Shown one piece after another: positions 35,964 to 43,010 of a DNA stretch of 64,000 nt. The DNA lies in the NCBI GenBank assembly GCA_963727465.1, contig CAVSGL010000020.1, forward strand, positions 1-64,000. The letters run 5' to 3'. A program made the translations under genes and the position numbers. Every line of letters starts with the position of its first letter. The first letter of the stretch is position 1. The notes beneath the pieces are model-generated. The model was given only the letters and a program-made list of their open reading frames with translations, did not search any database and was not told where the DNA came from. Origin of the DNA: VRUE01 sp963727465. GTDB lineage: Bacteria; Actinomycetota; Thermoleophilia; Solirubrobacterales; 70-9.

Positions 35964-36047
35964 GCGGATGACGATCGACTTGCAGATCGACCGCCTGAAC
36001 GGCCTCGCGCGGCCGAGGGAGACGCCCCTTGAGCCCCTCAGATGACT

Positions 36048-36074
36048 TAGCAGTTTTGCTACATTGACAATGTA
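36048..36074. promoter_or_regulatory. two adjoining palindromes, probable operator of the XRE regulator
   Basis: TACATTGACAATGTA (36060-36074) is a perfect 15-bp palindrome around a central A. It abuts TAGCA-GTTT-TGCTA (36048-36061). Both lie between the divergent DUF5678 and XRE genes, 9 nt before the first possible XRE start, the expected place for an autoregulatory site. Confidence 0.6.
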
Positions 36075-36098
36075 GGTGGTCGAATGAGATCGGACGAA

Positions 36099-36461
36099 AT
36101 GGCTCGTAGGAACGACTCGCCAATAGGAGCTGCCCACTCGGAGAGCATGGAGAGGCGGGCTCGCAAGAGCGCCGCCTACAAGGCCGCCTTCGAAGAGCAG
36201 CAGCCCTACGAGCAGTTCGCCCGCCTGGTGATCCGCAAGCGCATGCAGCTCGGCCTCACGCAGCAGGAGCTGGCCGAGAGGATGGGGACGAGCCATTCCG
36301 TCGTCTCCCGCCTCGAGAGCGGCCAGCACCGCTTCAGCTTCGCGACCATGCGCAAGCTCGCCAAGGCGCTCGACACGCATCTCGTCTACGGCTTTCAGGA
36401 CGAGGCCCCCGACTCGAAGTCCCGCCGGACGCCGAAGCGCGAGCTGGTCGTCTCGGCTTGA
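36099..36461 (+). CDS. XRE-family HTH regulator, HigA-like
   Basis: A 120-residue protein from ATG at 36099 (an in-frame ATG at 36084 is possible). The HTH spans residues about 45-95: QLGLTQQELAERMGTSHSVVSRLESGQHRF, then the leucine-rich MRKLAKALDTHLVYGF. The Arg/Lys-rich N-terminus (RRARKSAAYKAAF) is typical of HigA-type antitoxins. No HigB-like toxin gene is adjacent, so it is an orphan or a general repressor. Confidence 0.85.
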   Translation: MARRNDSPIGAAHSESMERRARKSAAYKAAFEEQQPYEQFARLVIRKRMQLGLTQQELAERMGTSHSVVSRLESGQHRFSFATMRKLAKALDTHLVYGFQDEAPDSKSRRTPKRELVVSA

Positions 36462-36470
36462 CCGAGGCGT

Positions 36471-36746
36471 CTACTGGCTCAGGATCGGGGCCAGCTCAGA
36501 GGCGGGTACTGCGGTAGGCACCGGGATGGTGACGTGCAACTCGCCATGCCGTTCAAATAGCAGCTTCGGGCGCACCAGCGTGAGTCCGACCAGCTCGCCG
36601 TCGCGGTTGAACCGGGCGGTGTGTCCCTCCGGCGTCTCGTCGTAATCGACCGCGCGGGACGGGTCGCCGACGTGGAGGTACAGAACGTCGGCATCGGCGT
36701 CGTACTCGACGCGATCGAACTCGATATTTGCGATCGCCACCGTCAT
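36471..36746 (-). CDS. DUF2283 domain protein
   Basis: A 91-residue protein: VEYDADADVLYLHVGDP near residues 13-29, then DYDETPEGHTARFNRDGELVGLTLV, matching the small DUF2283 beta-rich fold. ATG at 36746 is 14 nt after the stop of the ribbon-helix-helix gene, so the two form an operon. The function of the family is not established; its position is where a toxin would be expected. Confidence 0.8.
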   Translation of the reverse strand: MTVAIANIEFDRVEYDADADVLYLHVGDPSRAVDYDETPEGHTARFNRDGELVGLTLVRPKLLFERHGELHVTIPVPTAVPASELAPILSQ

Positions 36747-36760
36747 GGCTTCGCCCGCGA

Positions 36761-37000
36761 TCAGCGGAACGGCTCGGGCTCGAAAGCGTCTTCGCTCGCG
36801 AGCTTGCTCAAATCGCTTCGCCCCGAGCGAAAAGCACCAATCAACGAAAACGGGGGCTGCGGCGACCTGTTGGTCAACTCGCACTCGAGCGTGTTCGCGA
36901 CGAACTGCCTCAAGCTGATTCCCCTCGCGGCGGCCTCCCGCCTTGCGCGCTGCGCCAACTTGGCATCCAGTTCGACTGTATTTGTCTGCGCGTCGGTCAC
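36761..37000 (-). CDS. VapB-like antitoxin without its toxin
   Basis: A 79-residue protein. The N-terminal helix pair (VELDAKLAQRARREAAARGISLRQFVANTLE) fits a CopG/RHH-type DNA-binding module. The C-terminal tail (FSLIGAFRSGRSDLSKLASED, then EPEPFR) looks like the toxin-wrapping end of VapB antitoxins. No PIN-domain gene follows; a DUF2283 gene does. GTG at 37000 is preceded by TACCAT at 37007-37012 (minus), 6 nt away. Confidence 0.75.
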   Translation of the reverse strand: MTDAQTNTVELDAKLAQRARREAAARGISLRQFVANTLECELTNRSPQPPFSLIGAFRSGRSDLSKLASEDAFEPEPFR

Positions 37001-37006
37001 GGGCTA

Positions 37007-37012
37007 ATGGTA
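37007..37012 (-). promoter_or_regulatory. TANNNT -10 hexamer for the VapB-like gene
   Basis: TACCAT on the minus strand, 6 nt before GTG at 37000: a leaderless-type promoter. Confidence 0.55.
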
Positions 37013-37048
37013 GCCGCGCAATGTGTTGTCGCGTAGCGGGGCGAGGAA

Positions 37049-37054
37049 TACCCT
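37049..37054 (+). promoter_or_regulatory. TANNNT -10 hexamer for the DUF433 gene
   Basis: TACCCT, 6 nt before GTG at 37061. It faces away from the VapB-like promoter 36 nt to its left. Confidence 0.55.
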
Positions 37055-37060
37055 TGGCCA

Positions 37061-37264
37061 GTGGGCAATGGTCGAATCAACATCGATCCACGTCGGATGA
37101 AGGGCCTTCCCTGTGTCCGCAACACCCGCGTCACCGTCAGCGCGATCCTGGGTCAGCTCGCCACCGGCGCAAGCGTGGATGAGCTGCTGGTGAGCTACCC
37201 ATACCTGGAACGGGACGACGTTCGCGCCGCTTTGGCTTATGCCGCCGCGGGAGCTTGCCGCTGA
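37061..37264 (+). CDS. DUF433 family antitoxin-like protein
   Basis: A 67-residue protein: INIDPRRMKGLPCVRNTRVTV followed by GQLATGASVDELLVSYPYLERDDVRAALAYAAA, the classic DUF433 winged-helix pattern, often the antitoxin of DUF5615/PIN-like toxins. It ends about five residues earlier than usual (GACR), and the +1 frame continues with family-like residues (RELAADLAAS), so a small frameshift at the end is possible. No toxin partner follows. Confidence 0.75.
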   Translation: MGNGRINIDPRRMKGLPCVRNTRVTVSAILGQLATGASVDELLVSYPYLERDDVRAALAYAAAGACR

Positions 37265-37532
37265 CTTAGCCGCGAGCCCGATCCGCGAGTTCGCGCTCCT
37301 CCTGGGATTTGGAACCGGCCGGCCCAGTTGGGCCATGTTAGCGTTCTTAATCGTCCCTTTTGCCGTGCCCTTCGGAGTTGCGAATGAGCATCTTGGCAGC
37401 GATGCGCCATACATCGCGTGGTTCGCGCTCTATTGGGCGGTCGGTTCGGCCCTCTTGATCGTTGGTGCAACTGCTATCCGGACGGTCATCGAGGATCGAA
37501 CGGCGAACTCGCGCAACAGCTTTGGCGTCTGA
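37239..37532 (+). CDS. possible small membrane protein
   Basis: A 97-codon frame beginning inside the end of the DUF433 gene. Two hydrophobic stretches (SWAMLAFLIVPFAVPFGV and WFALYWAVGSALLIVGAT) could be transmembrane helices. There is no ribosome-binding site and no family match. The overlap and ordinary codon use make this uncertain. Confidence 0.4.
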   Translation: MPPRELAADLAASPIREFALLLGFGTGRPSWAMLAFLIVPFAVPFGVANEHLGSDAPYIAWFALYWAVGSALLIVGATAIRTVIEDRTANSRNSFGV

Positions 37533-37637
37533 CCGTGGCACCGACGGTGGCACGAGAACGCGGCGAGCGCCCTGACCGCCGAGCGCGCCGCCGTCGCAAC
37601 GGCCCGCAAACCGCTTGCCAGAGCCCCATCCAACAGA

Positions 37638-37666
37638 AAACGCCCCGCCGGGGAGGCGGGGCGTTT
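37638..37666. terminator. strong GC-rich hairpin with flanking A and T tracts
   Basis: Perfect 12-bp stem AAACGCCCCGCC (37638-37649) / 37655-37666 with a GGGGA loop, preceded by A4 and ended by T3: a bidirectional terminator candidate. Its right arm overlaps the first six bases of repeat copy 2. Confidence 0.7.
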
Positions 37667-37685
37667 CTGGGGTTACTACAGGGAG
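37661..37685. repeat. copy 2 of the 25-bp direct repeat
   Basis: Identical to 33415-33439, again followed by a diverged but alignable stretch to about 37745. Copy 1 lacks the left arm of the hairpin seen here. Confidence 0.85.
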
Positions 37686-38004
37686 GAGAGATATGTATCT
37701 CTATATATGTGGATCCGTGGGAGGTAGGTGAGCCCTTATGTGCCGCGGGGCGAGTCGATGGGAAGTCGACCTGCCATATGAGCGGCGCCGGGCCCGACCA
37801 AGAAGATTTCGTATTGCCTTATCGATCCTCTCTCGCGAATCCTTGAATTCAAGATACGAACATACGTGCGATTTGTGTGTGAGGCGAGTCACAGAGCCTC
37901 GTTTCTCGGCTTTCCCAGCCCGCTGAGGCGATTCTGCTACCCAATTCTAATGACCTGCTAAACATCTGGCAAGGGTTTTCTATGGACGCCCGTTTGAGCG
38001 CCTG
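37686..38004. other. gene-free interval before tlyA
   Basis: Lower GC than elsewhere. It contains the diverged end of the repeat and a perfect 12-bp palindrome CTTGAATTCAAG at 37842-37853. No convincing reading frame was found. Confidence 0.5.
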
Positions 38005-38010
38005 TACCGT
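38005..38010 (+). promoter_or_regulatory. TANNNT -10 hexamer for tlyA
   Basis: TACCGT, 6 nt before GTG at 38017. tlyA thus has its own promoter despite losing its usual upstream neighbour. Confidence 0.5.
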
Positions 38011-38016
38011 TCCTGC

Positions 38017-38811
38017 GTGGCTTCGGCAGGCCAAAAGGCCCGCATAGACGCGGTTCTTGCCGAGCGAGGGCTGTTCCCGTCGCGCTCGGCGGCCGCAGGC
38101 GCGGTCCGGGCGGGCAACGTGCGAATCGGCGTGGATGGCCCGGTGGCGCTGCGCCCCAGCCAGCTGGTCGATCCCGGGGCGGATTTCATGCTGGAGCGGG
38201 CTCCGCGCTTCGTCTCCCGCGGCGGGATCAAGCTCGATAACGCGCTCTCGGCCCTGGAAATCGACGTCAGTGGGCGCTCCTGCCTCGACGTCGGCGCCTC
38301 GACCGGCGGCTTCACCGACTGCCTGTTGCAACGGGGCGCGGAGCGCGTCATCGCCCTCGATGTCGCCTACGGGCAGCTCGACCTGCGTATGCGCGAGGAT
38401 CCGCGCGTGACCGTGATCGAGCGCCTCAACGCCCGCGCCCTCGCGCCCCAGGACCTGCCCTACCGCCCGGATTTCGCCACCGTGGATGTCTCCTTCATAT
38501 CGCTGACGAAGGTACTGCCGGCGGTCGCGGGCTGCATGGCGCCCGACGGCGAGATCCTCGCGATGGTCAAGCCGCAGTTCGAGCTCGGTCGCGAGCGGGT
38601 CCGCAAGGGCGTCGTGCGCGATCCCGCCGACCGCCGCGAGGCCGTCCTCGGGGTGGCCCGGGCCGCGGTCGAGCTGGACCTGCCGGTTCGCGGCTTCGCC
38701 TCGTCCGGGCTGCCCGGGCCGAAGGGCAACCGCGAGACCTTCGTATGGTGCGGCGGCGACGGCGAGGAAGTTGCCGATCTGCAGGCGGCAATCGAAACGG
38801 TCGATTCCTGA
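38017..38811 (+). CDS. tlyA: 16S/23S rRNA 2'-O-ribose methyltransferase TlyA
   Basis: A 264-residue protein. The S4 RNA-binding domain covers residues 1-65 (RIDAVLAERGLFPSRSAA). An RrmJ/FtsJ-like methyltransferase follows: SAM site CLDVGASTGGFTDCLLQRGA near 90-109, then VDVSFISLTKVLP and VKPQFE. In mycobacteria TlyA methylates C1409 of 16S and C1920 of 23S rRNA and its loss gives capreomycin resistance. Full length. Confidence 0.95.
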   Translation: MASAGQKARIDAVLAERGLFPSRSAAAGAVRAGNVRIGVDGPVALRPSQLVDPGADFMLERAPRFVSRGGIKLDNALSALEIDVSGRSCLDVGASTGGFTDCLLQRGAERVIALDVAYGQLDLRMREDPRVTVIERLNARALAPQDLPYRPDFATVDVSFISLTKVLPAVAGCMAPDGEILAMVKPQFELGRERVRKGVVRDPADRREAVLGVARAAVELDLPVRGFASSGLPGPKGNRETFVWCGGDGEEVADLQAAIETVDS

Positions 38812-38815
38812 TGTC

Positions 38816-38857
38816 TGGCGCCTTCTTCCCGCTATGCGGGCACAAAGCGCCAAGGAG
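38816..38857 (+). promoter_or_regulatory. hairpins next to the nadK ribosome-binding site
   Basis: Outer stem TGGCGC (38816-38821) / GCGCCA (38847-38852) encloses CCCGC-TAT-GCGGG (38828-38840). The right outer arm runs into the AAGGAG site at 38852-38857, so pairing could limit nadK translation. Only the fold is seen. Confidence 0.35.
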
Positions 38858-38863
38858 CCCCGC

Positions 38864-39715
38864 ATGAGCGAGCGTCTGGCGACACTTATCACCCACTCGC
38901 ATCCGCCGGCGACGACGGAGGCGGTCGCGCTCGCGGTCGAAGCCGCGCGCGGGGCGGAGTGGCGGCTCGTCGCCTCCGCCGAGGAGGCGGCCAAGCACGA
39001 CGGCTTCGCCGATGGGATCGAGGTGGTCGACCAGATGCCGCACCAGGCCGACCTCTGCCTGGTGCTCGGCGGCGATGGCTCGATCCTCTACGCGTTGCGC
39101 CACTTCGCCCGCACCGGCGTTCCGGTCTTCGGCGTCAACTTCGGCACCGTCGGCTTTCTCGCCGCGGTCGAGCGCGACGAGGCGCAGGAGGGGATGCGCC
39201 GTGCCTTCGCCGGCGAGATCGAGACGGTCGACCTGCCCGGCCTCGAGGTTGAGGTCGGCGGGATGTCGCGCCTCGCCCTGAACGACGTCAGCTTCATCCG
39301 GCGGCCGCACGAGCGGGTCGCCGAGCTCAGCTACCGGATCGCCGACGAGGAGGTCGGCCATGTGCGCTGCGACGGCCTCGTCGCCGCCACTCCGGTCGGC
39401 TCGACCGGCTACAACCTCGCCAACCAGGGGCCGATCCTGGCCTGGGGCGTCAAGGGCTACGTCGTCTCCTACATCGCCCCGCACTCGCTCACCGCCCGCC
39501 CGCTGGTCGTCGCCCCCGACGACGTCCTCCACGTGGGCAACGCGAGCGGCCGCGAGTCGGTCGACGTCGCGATCGACGGCGCGCCGGCCGGCATCCTCGA
39601 GTCCGGCGCGGCGCTGGAGCTGCGCTTCACCGACGGCGTCGGCCGCCTCGCGCAGCTGCCCGGGACGAGCTTCTACCAGCGCATTCGCGAGAAGTTCGGC
39701 CACTTGGCGGTCTGA
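38864..39715 (+). CDS. nadK: NAD kinase
   Basis: A 283-residue enzyme making NADP. The signature LGGDGSILYALRH near residues 69-81 carries the catalytic Asp. NDVSF near 143 and the TPVGSTGYNLANQGPIL block near 174-190 bind NAD. ATG at 38864 follows AAGGAG by 6 nt. It lies between tlyA and (after an inserted MFS gene) recN, as in mycobacteria. Confidence 0.95.
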   Translation: MSERLATLITHSHPPATTEAVALAVEAARGAEWRLVASAEEAAKHDGFADGIEVVDQMPHQADLCLVLGGDGSILYALRHFARTGVPVFGVNFGTVGFLAAVERDEAQEGMRRAFAGEIETVDLPGLEVEVGGMSRLALNDVSFIRRPHERVAELSYRIADEEVGHVRCDGLVAATPVGSTGYNLANQGPILAWGVKGYVVSYIAPHSLTARPLVVAPDDVLHVGNASGRESVDVAIDGAPAGILESGAALELRFTDGVGRLAQLPGTSFYQRIREKFGHLAV

Positions 39716-39738
39716 GCAGACCGAACTCAGCAGTTTCG

Positions 39739-39744
39739 TAGGGT
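39739..39744 (+). promoter_or_regulatory. TANNNT -10 hexamer for the MFS gene
   Basis: TAGGGT, 8 nt before ATG at 39753. Confidence 0.45.
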
Positions 39745-39752
39745 GTGCGCCG

Positions 39753-41270
39753 ATGGAGCGCAAATGGTGGACCCTCGTCCTGATCTCGATCGCGACGTTC
39801 ATGTTGCTGCTGGACATCACGGTCGTCAACGTCGCCCTGCCCGACATCCAGCGCGACCTCGACGCCAGCCTCTCCAGCCTTCAGTGGGTCGTTGACGCCT
39901 ACTCGCTGATGCTGGCCGTCTTCCTGCTCACCGCCGGCTCGCTCGGTGACCGGCTCGGCCGCCGGCGCGTCTTCTCGCTTGGCCTCGGGCTCTTCACCTT
40001 CGCCTCCTTCCTCTGCGGGATCTCCGGCGACCCGACCCTGCTCAACCTCGCGCGCGGGCTCCAGGGCATCGGCGGCGCGGCGATGTTCGCCACCTCGCTC
40101 GCCCTGATCGGGCAGGAGTTCCACGGCCGCGACCGGGCGATGGCCTTCGGCGTCTGGGGAGCGACGGTCGGCGGCGCGGTGGCGATCGGGCCGCTGGTCG
40201 GCGGTGTGATCACCGAGCACCTCGGCTGGGAATGGATCTTCTTCGTCAACATCCCGATCGGCGCCGTCGCGATCGCGCTGACCGAGCTGCGGCTGGCCAA
40301 CGTCGCCGCCCAGGACCCCGAGCGGATCGACCTGCCCGGCCTCGTCGCCTTCTCCGGCGGGCTCTTCCTGCTGATCTTCGGCCTGATCCGCGGCAACCCC
40401 GAGGGCTGGGGCAGCGCGACGATCGTCGCCTCGCTGGCCGGCTCGGTCGCGCTGCTTGCCGCGTTTCTCGTGGTCGAGGCCCGCAGCGACCACCCGATGC
40501 TCGACCTCGGCCTTTTCCGCAAACCCGCCTTCAACGGCGTCTCGGCCGTCGCCTTCGGCCTTTCGGCGGGGATGTTCGCGATGTTCCTCTACCTGACGCT
40601 CTACATGCAGGGCGTGCTCGGCTTCTCGCCGCTGGAAACCGGCCTGCACTTCCTGCCGATGACGGTGCTGTCCTTCGTCGTCGCGCCGATCTCCGGCAAC
40701 CTCTCCCACCGGGTGCCGATCCGCATCCTCGTCGGCACCGGGCTCGGCCTGGTCGGGCTCGGGCTGCTGCTGATGCACGGTCTCCATGCCGACTCCGACA
40801 TCTCGGTCCTGCTGCCGGGCTTCCTCGTCGCCGGGATCGGGATCGGCGTCACCAACCCCGGCATCGGCCAGGGCGCGATCGCCGTCGTCCCGCCCGCCAA
40901 GGCGGGAATGGGCTCGGGCATCAACACGACCTTCCGCCAGGTCGGCATCGCGACCGGCGTCGCCGCGCTTGGCGCGGTCTTCCAGGCGCAGGTCGACTCG
41001 AAGCTCTCCGGCCTGCTGCCGGGAGCGCCGGCGGGGTTGGGGGGAGCCGTCGCCTCGGGCGGCTCGAAAGCCGCGGCTGCGGCCGCGCCGCCGGGCCAGC
41101 GCGCGGAGTTCGTCCACGCCGCCAAGGTCGCCTTCGTCGGCGGCTTCAACGAGATCCTCCTGATCGGTTCGATCGTCTGCTTCGTCGGCGCCGCCCTCGG
41201 CTTCGCCCTCGTCCGCTCCAGCGACTTCGTGCAGCCGGGCGAAGTCGCGCCTGAGCCGGCCCCGGCCTGA
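39753..41270 (+). CDS. DHA2-type MFS drug efflux transporter (EmrB/QacA-like)
   Basis: A 505-residue membrane protein with about 14 helices. DITVVNVALPDIQ in helix 1, the GDRLGRRRV loop between helices 2 and 3 (motif A) and the helix 5 antiporter motif region (ATVGGAVAIGPLVGG) are typical of proton-coupled multidrug exporters. It interrupts the usual nadK-recN adjacency. The substrate is not predictable. Confidence 0.92.
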   Translation: MERKWWTLVLISIATFMLLLDITVVNVALPDIQRDLDASLSSLQWVVDAYSLMLAVFLLTAGSLGDRLGRRRVFSLGLGLFTFASFLCGISGDPTLLNLARGLQGIGGAAMFATSLALIGQEFHGRDRAMAFGVWGATVGGAVAIGPLVGGVITEHLGWEWIFFVNIPIGAVAIALTELRLANVAAQDPERIDLPGLVAFSGGLFLLIFGLIRGNPEGWGSATIVASLAGSVALLAAFLVVEARSDHPMLDLGLFRKPAFNGVSAVAFGLSAGMFAMFLYLTLYMQGVLGFSPLETGLHFLPMTVLSFVVAPISGNLSHRVPIRILVGTGLGLVGLGLLLMHGLHADSDISVLLPGFLVAGIGIGVTNPGIGQGAIAVVPPAKAGMGSGINTTFRQVGIATGVAALGAVFQAQVDSKLSGLLPGAPAGLGGAVASGGSKAAAAAAPPGQRAEFVHAAKVAFVGGFNEILLIGSIVCFVGAALGFALVRSSDFVQPGEVAPEPAPA

Positions 41271-41307
41271 GCCGGGGTCGGTCCGCCCGCGCTGCTACAC
41301 AGAGCCC

Positions 41308-42990
41308 ATGCTGCGCGAGCTCCGGATCGAGAACCTGCTGCTGATCGAGCGGGCTGAGCTGCGGCTGGGGGAGGGACTGAACGCGATCACGGGGGAGACC
41401 GGGGCCGGCAAGACGGTTCTGGCCCACTCGCTTGATCTGCTGATGGGAGGCAAGGCGCGGGCGCAGATCGTCCGTCCCGGCGCCGACGAGGCATGGGTCG
41501 AGGGCGTCTTCGACCTGCCGGATGGGCTGCTTGCCGAGCCGGAGATGGCGGAGATCGCCGCGCGCCTTCCCGACGGCGCCGAGGAGATCGTGCTCGGGCG
41601 CCGTGTCTCCGCCTCGGGACGCACCGCGGCGTTCGTCGCCGGCCGCGCCGCCTCCGCCGCGGACCTGAAGCTGCTCGGCGCTCGGCTGCTCGCCTTCTAC
41701 GGACAGCACGAGCACCGCAAGCTGACGATCTCCTCGGCGCAGCTCGACGTCCTCGACGGCTTCGCCGGGGCGGACCAGCTCGAGCTGCGCGAGCGCTATC
41801 GCGAGGCGCATCGCGGGTGCGCGCGGCTCGCGGCCGAGCTGGTCGAGCTGCGTGAGCGAGACGGCTCCCGGGAGCGCGACCTCGACCTCTACCGCTATGA
41901 GCTCTCCGAGATCGAGGCGGTGGCGCCCGACGCCGCCGAGGAGGCCGAGCTGTCGTCGGAACGCGAGCGCTTGCGCCACGCCGAGGGCCTGCGCGAGGCC
42001 GCCCTCGGCGCCCTGGCGAACGCCGCCGGGGCGGAGGAGGACGGCGGCGGCGCGGTAAGCGCGCTCGCGGCGGCGGAATCGGCGCTGCACGCGGTGGAGG
42101 GCGTCGACGACGACCTCGATCGACTGGCCGAGCGCCTCGGCGCGCTCGCGGTCGAGCTCGGCGACGTCGCGGGTGAGCTGCGCGCATACGCCGAGCGGGT
42201 CGAGGCCGAGCCGGGGCGCCTCGCCGCGGTCGAGGAGCGCCTCGAAGCGATCGACCGCCTCCAGCGCAAGCACGGCGGCAGCGTCGAGGCGGTGCTCGCG
42301 CACGCCGAGCGTTGCCGGGCCGAGATCGAGCGGCTGGAGGGGGCGGAGACGCGCGGCGCCGAGATCGAGCAGGCCCTCGCCGCCGCGGAGGCGGAGCGGC
42401 AGAAGCTGAGCGAGCGCCTGAGCGAGGGCCGCGCCGCGGCTGTCGAGCCCCTACAGGAGCGGGTCGCGACTGAGCTGGACGGCCTGGCGATGCCCGGCGC
42501 GCGCCTGGAGGTCGAGCTCAAGCCGCACCCCGACGGCTTCGGCCCCAACGGTCGTGAGACGGTCGAGCTGCGAATCGCCCCCAACCCCGGCATGGCTGCG
42601 GCGCCGCTGCGCGACGCCGCATCGGGCGGCGAGCTCTCGCGCGTGATGCTGGCGCTCAGCGGGCTCGGTCAGGGGGCCGGCTCCGGCACGCTGGTATTCG
42701 ACGAGATCGACGCCGGCGTCGGGGGGAAAACCGCCCGCGTCGTCGGCGAGCGTCTGCGCGCTCTCGGCGAGGACCGCCAGGTCCTCTGCATCACCCACCT
42801 GCCGCAGGTTGCTTCGCTCGCCCCGACCCACTTCCGGCTGGAGAAGGACGTGAGCGGCGAGCGCGCTGCCGCGACCGTCCAGCGCCTCGACGGCGAGGCG
42901 GTCGTCGAGGAGATCCGCCGCATGCTCGGCGGCGAGAGCGACGACGATGCCGCCGACCGCCACGCCCGCGAGCTGCTCGCCGCGGCCTGA
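41308..42990 (+). CDS. recN: DNA repair ATPase RecN
   Basis: A 560-residue SMC-like protein: Walker A GETGAGKT at residues 29-36, a long Glu/Ala/Arg-rich coiled coil (about 160-350), the ABC signature ASGGELSRVMLAL near 436 and Walker B VFDEIDAGVGG near 464. It acts in double-strand break repair. A TACACA element 6 nt before ATG is only a weak match to the local promoter hexamer. Confidence 0.95.
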   Translation: MLRELRIENLLLIERAELRLGEGLNAITGETGAGKTVLAHSLDLLMGGKARAQIVRPGADEAWVEGVFDLPDGLLAEPEMAEIAARLPDGAEEIVLGRRVSASGRTAAFVAGRAASAADLKLLGARLLAFYGQHEHRKLTISSAQLDVLDGFAGADQLELRERYREAHRGCARLAAELVELRERDGSRERDLDLYRYELSEIEAVAPDAAEEAELSSERERLRHAEGLREAALGALANAAGAEEDGGGAVSALAAAESALHAVEGVDDDLDRLAERLGALAVELGDVAGELRAYAERVEAEPGRLAAVEERLEAIDRLQRKHGGSVEAVLAHAERCRAEIERLEGAETRGAEIEQALAAAEAERQKLSERLSEGRAAAVEPLQERVATELDGLAMPGARLEVELKPHPDGFGPNGRETVELRIAPNPGMAAAPLRDAASGGELSRVMLALSGLGQGAGSGTLVFDEIDAGVGGKTARVVGERLRALGEDRQVLCITHLPQVASLAPTHFRLEKDVSGERAAATVQRLDGEAVVEEIRRMLGGESDDDAADRHARELLAAA

Positions 42991-42998
42991 ATAGCGGT

Positions 42999-43004
42999 TA
43001 ACCT
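42999..43004 (+). promoter_or_regulatory. TANNNT -10 hexamer for steA
   Basis: TAACCT, 6 nt before GTG at 43011. Confidence 0.55.
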
Positions 43005-43010
43005 CACACG

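Noticed and set aside
35238..36032. Plus-strand frames of 114-141 codons
   Set aside because: Antisense to the membrane protein, protease remnant and DUF5678 frames, which show family-like residues and proper codon bias.
38816..38857. Riboswitch upstream of nadK
   Set aside because: The hairpins are too small and match no NAD-sensing RNA I know; at most a translational hairpin.
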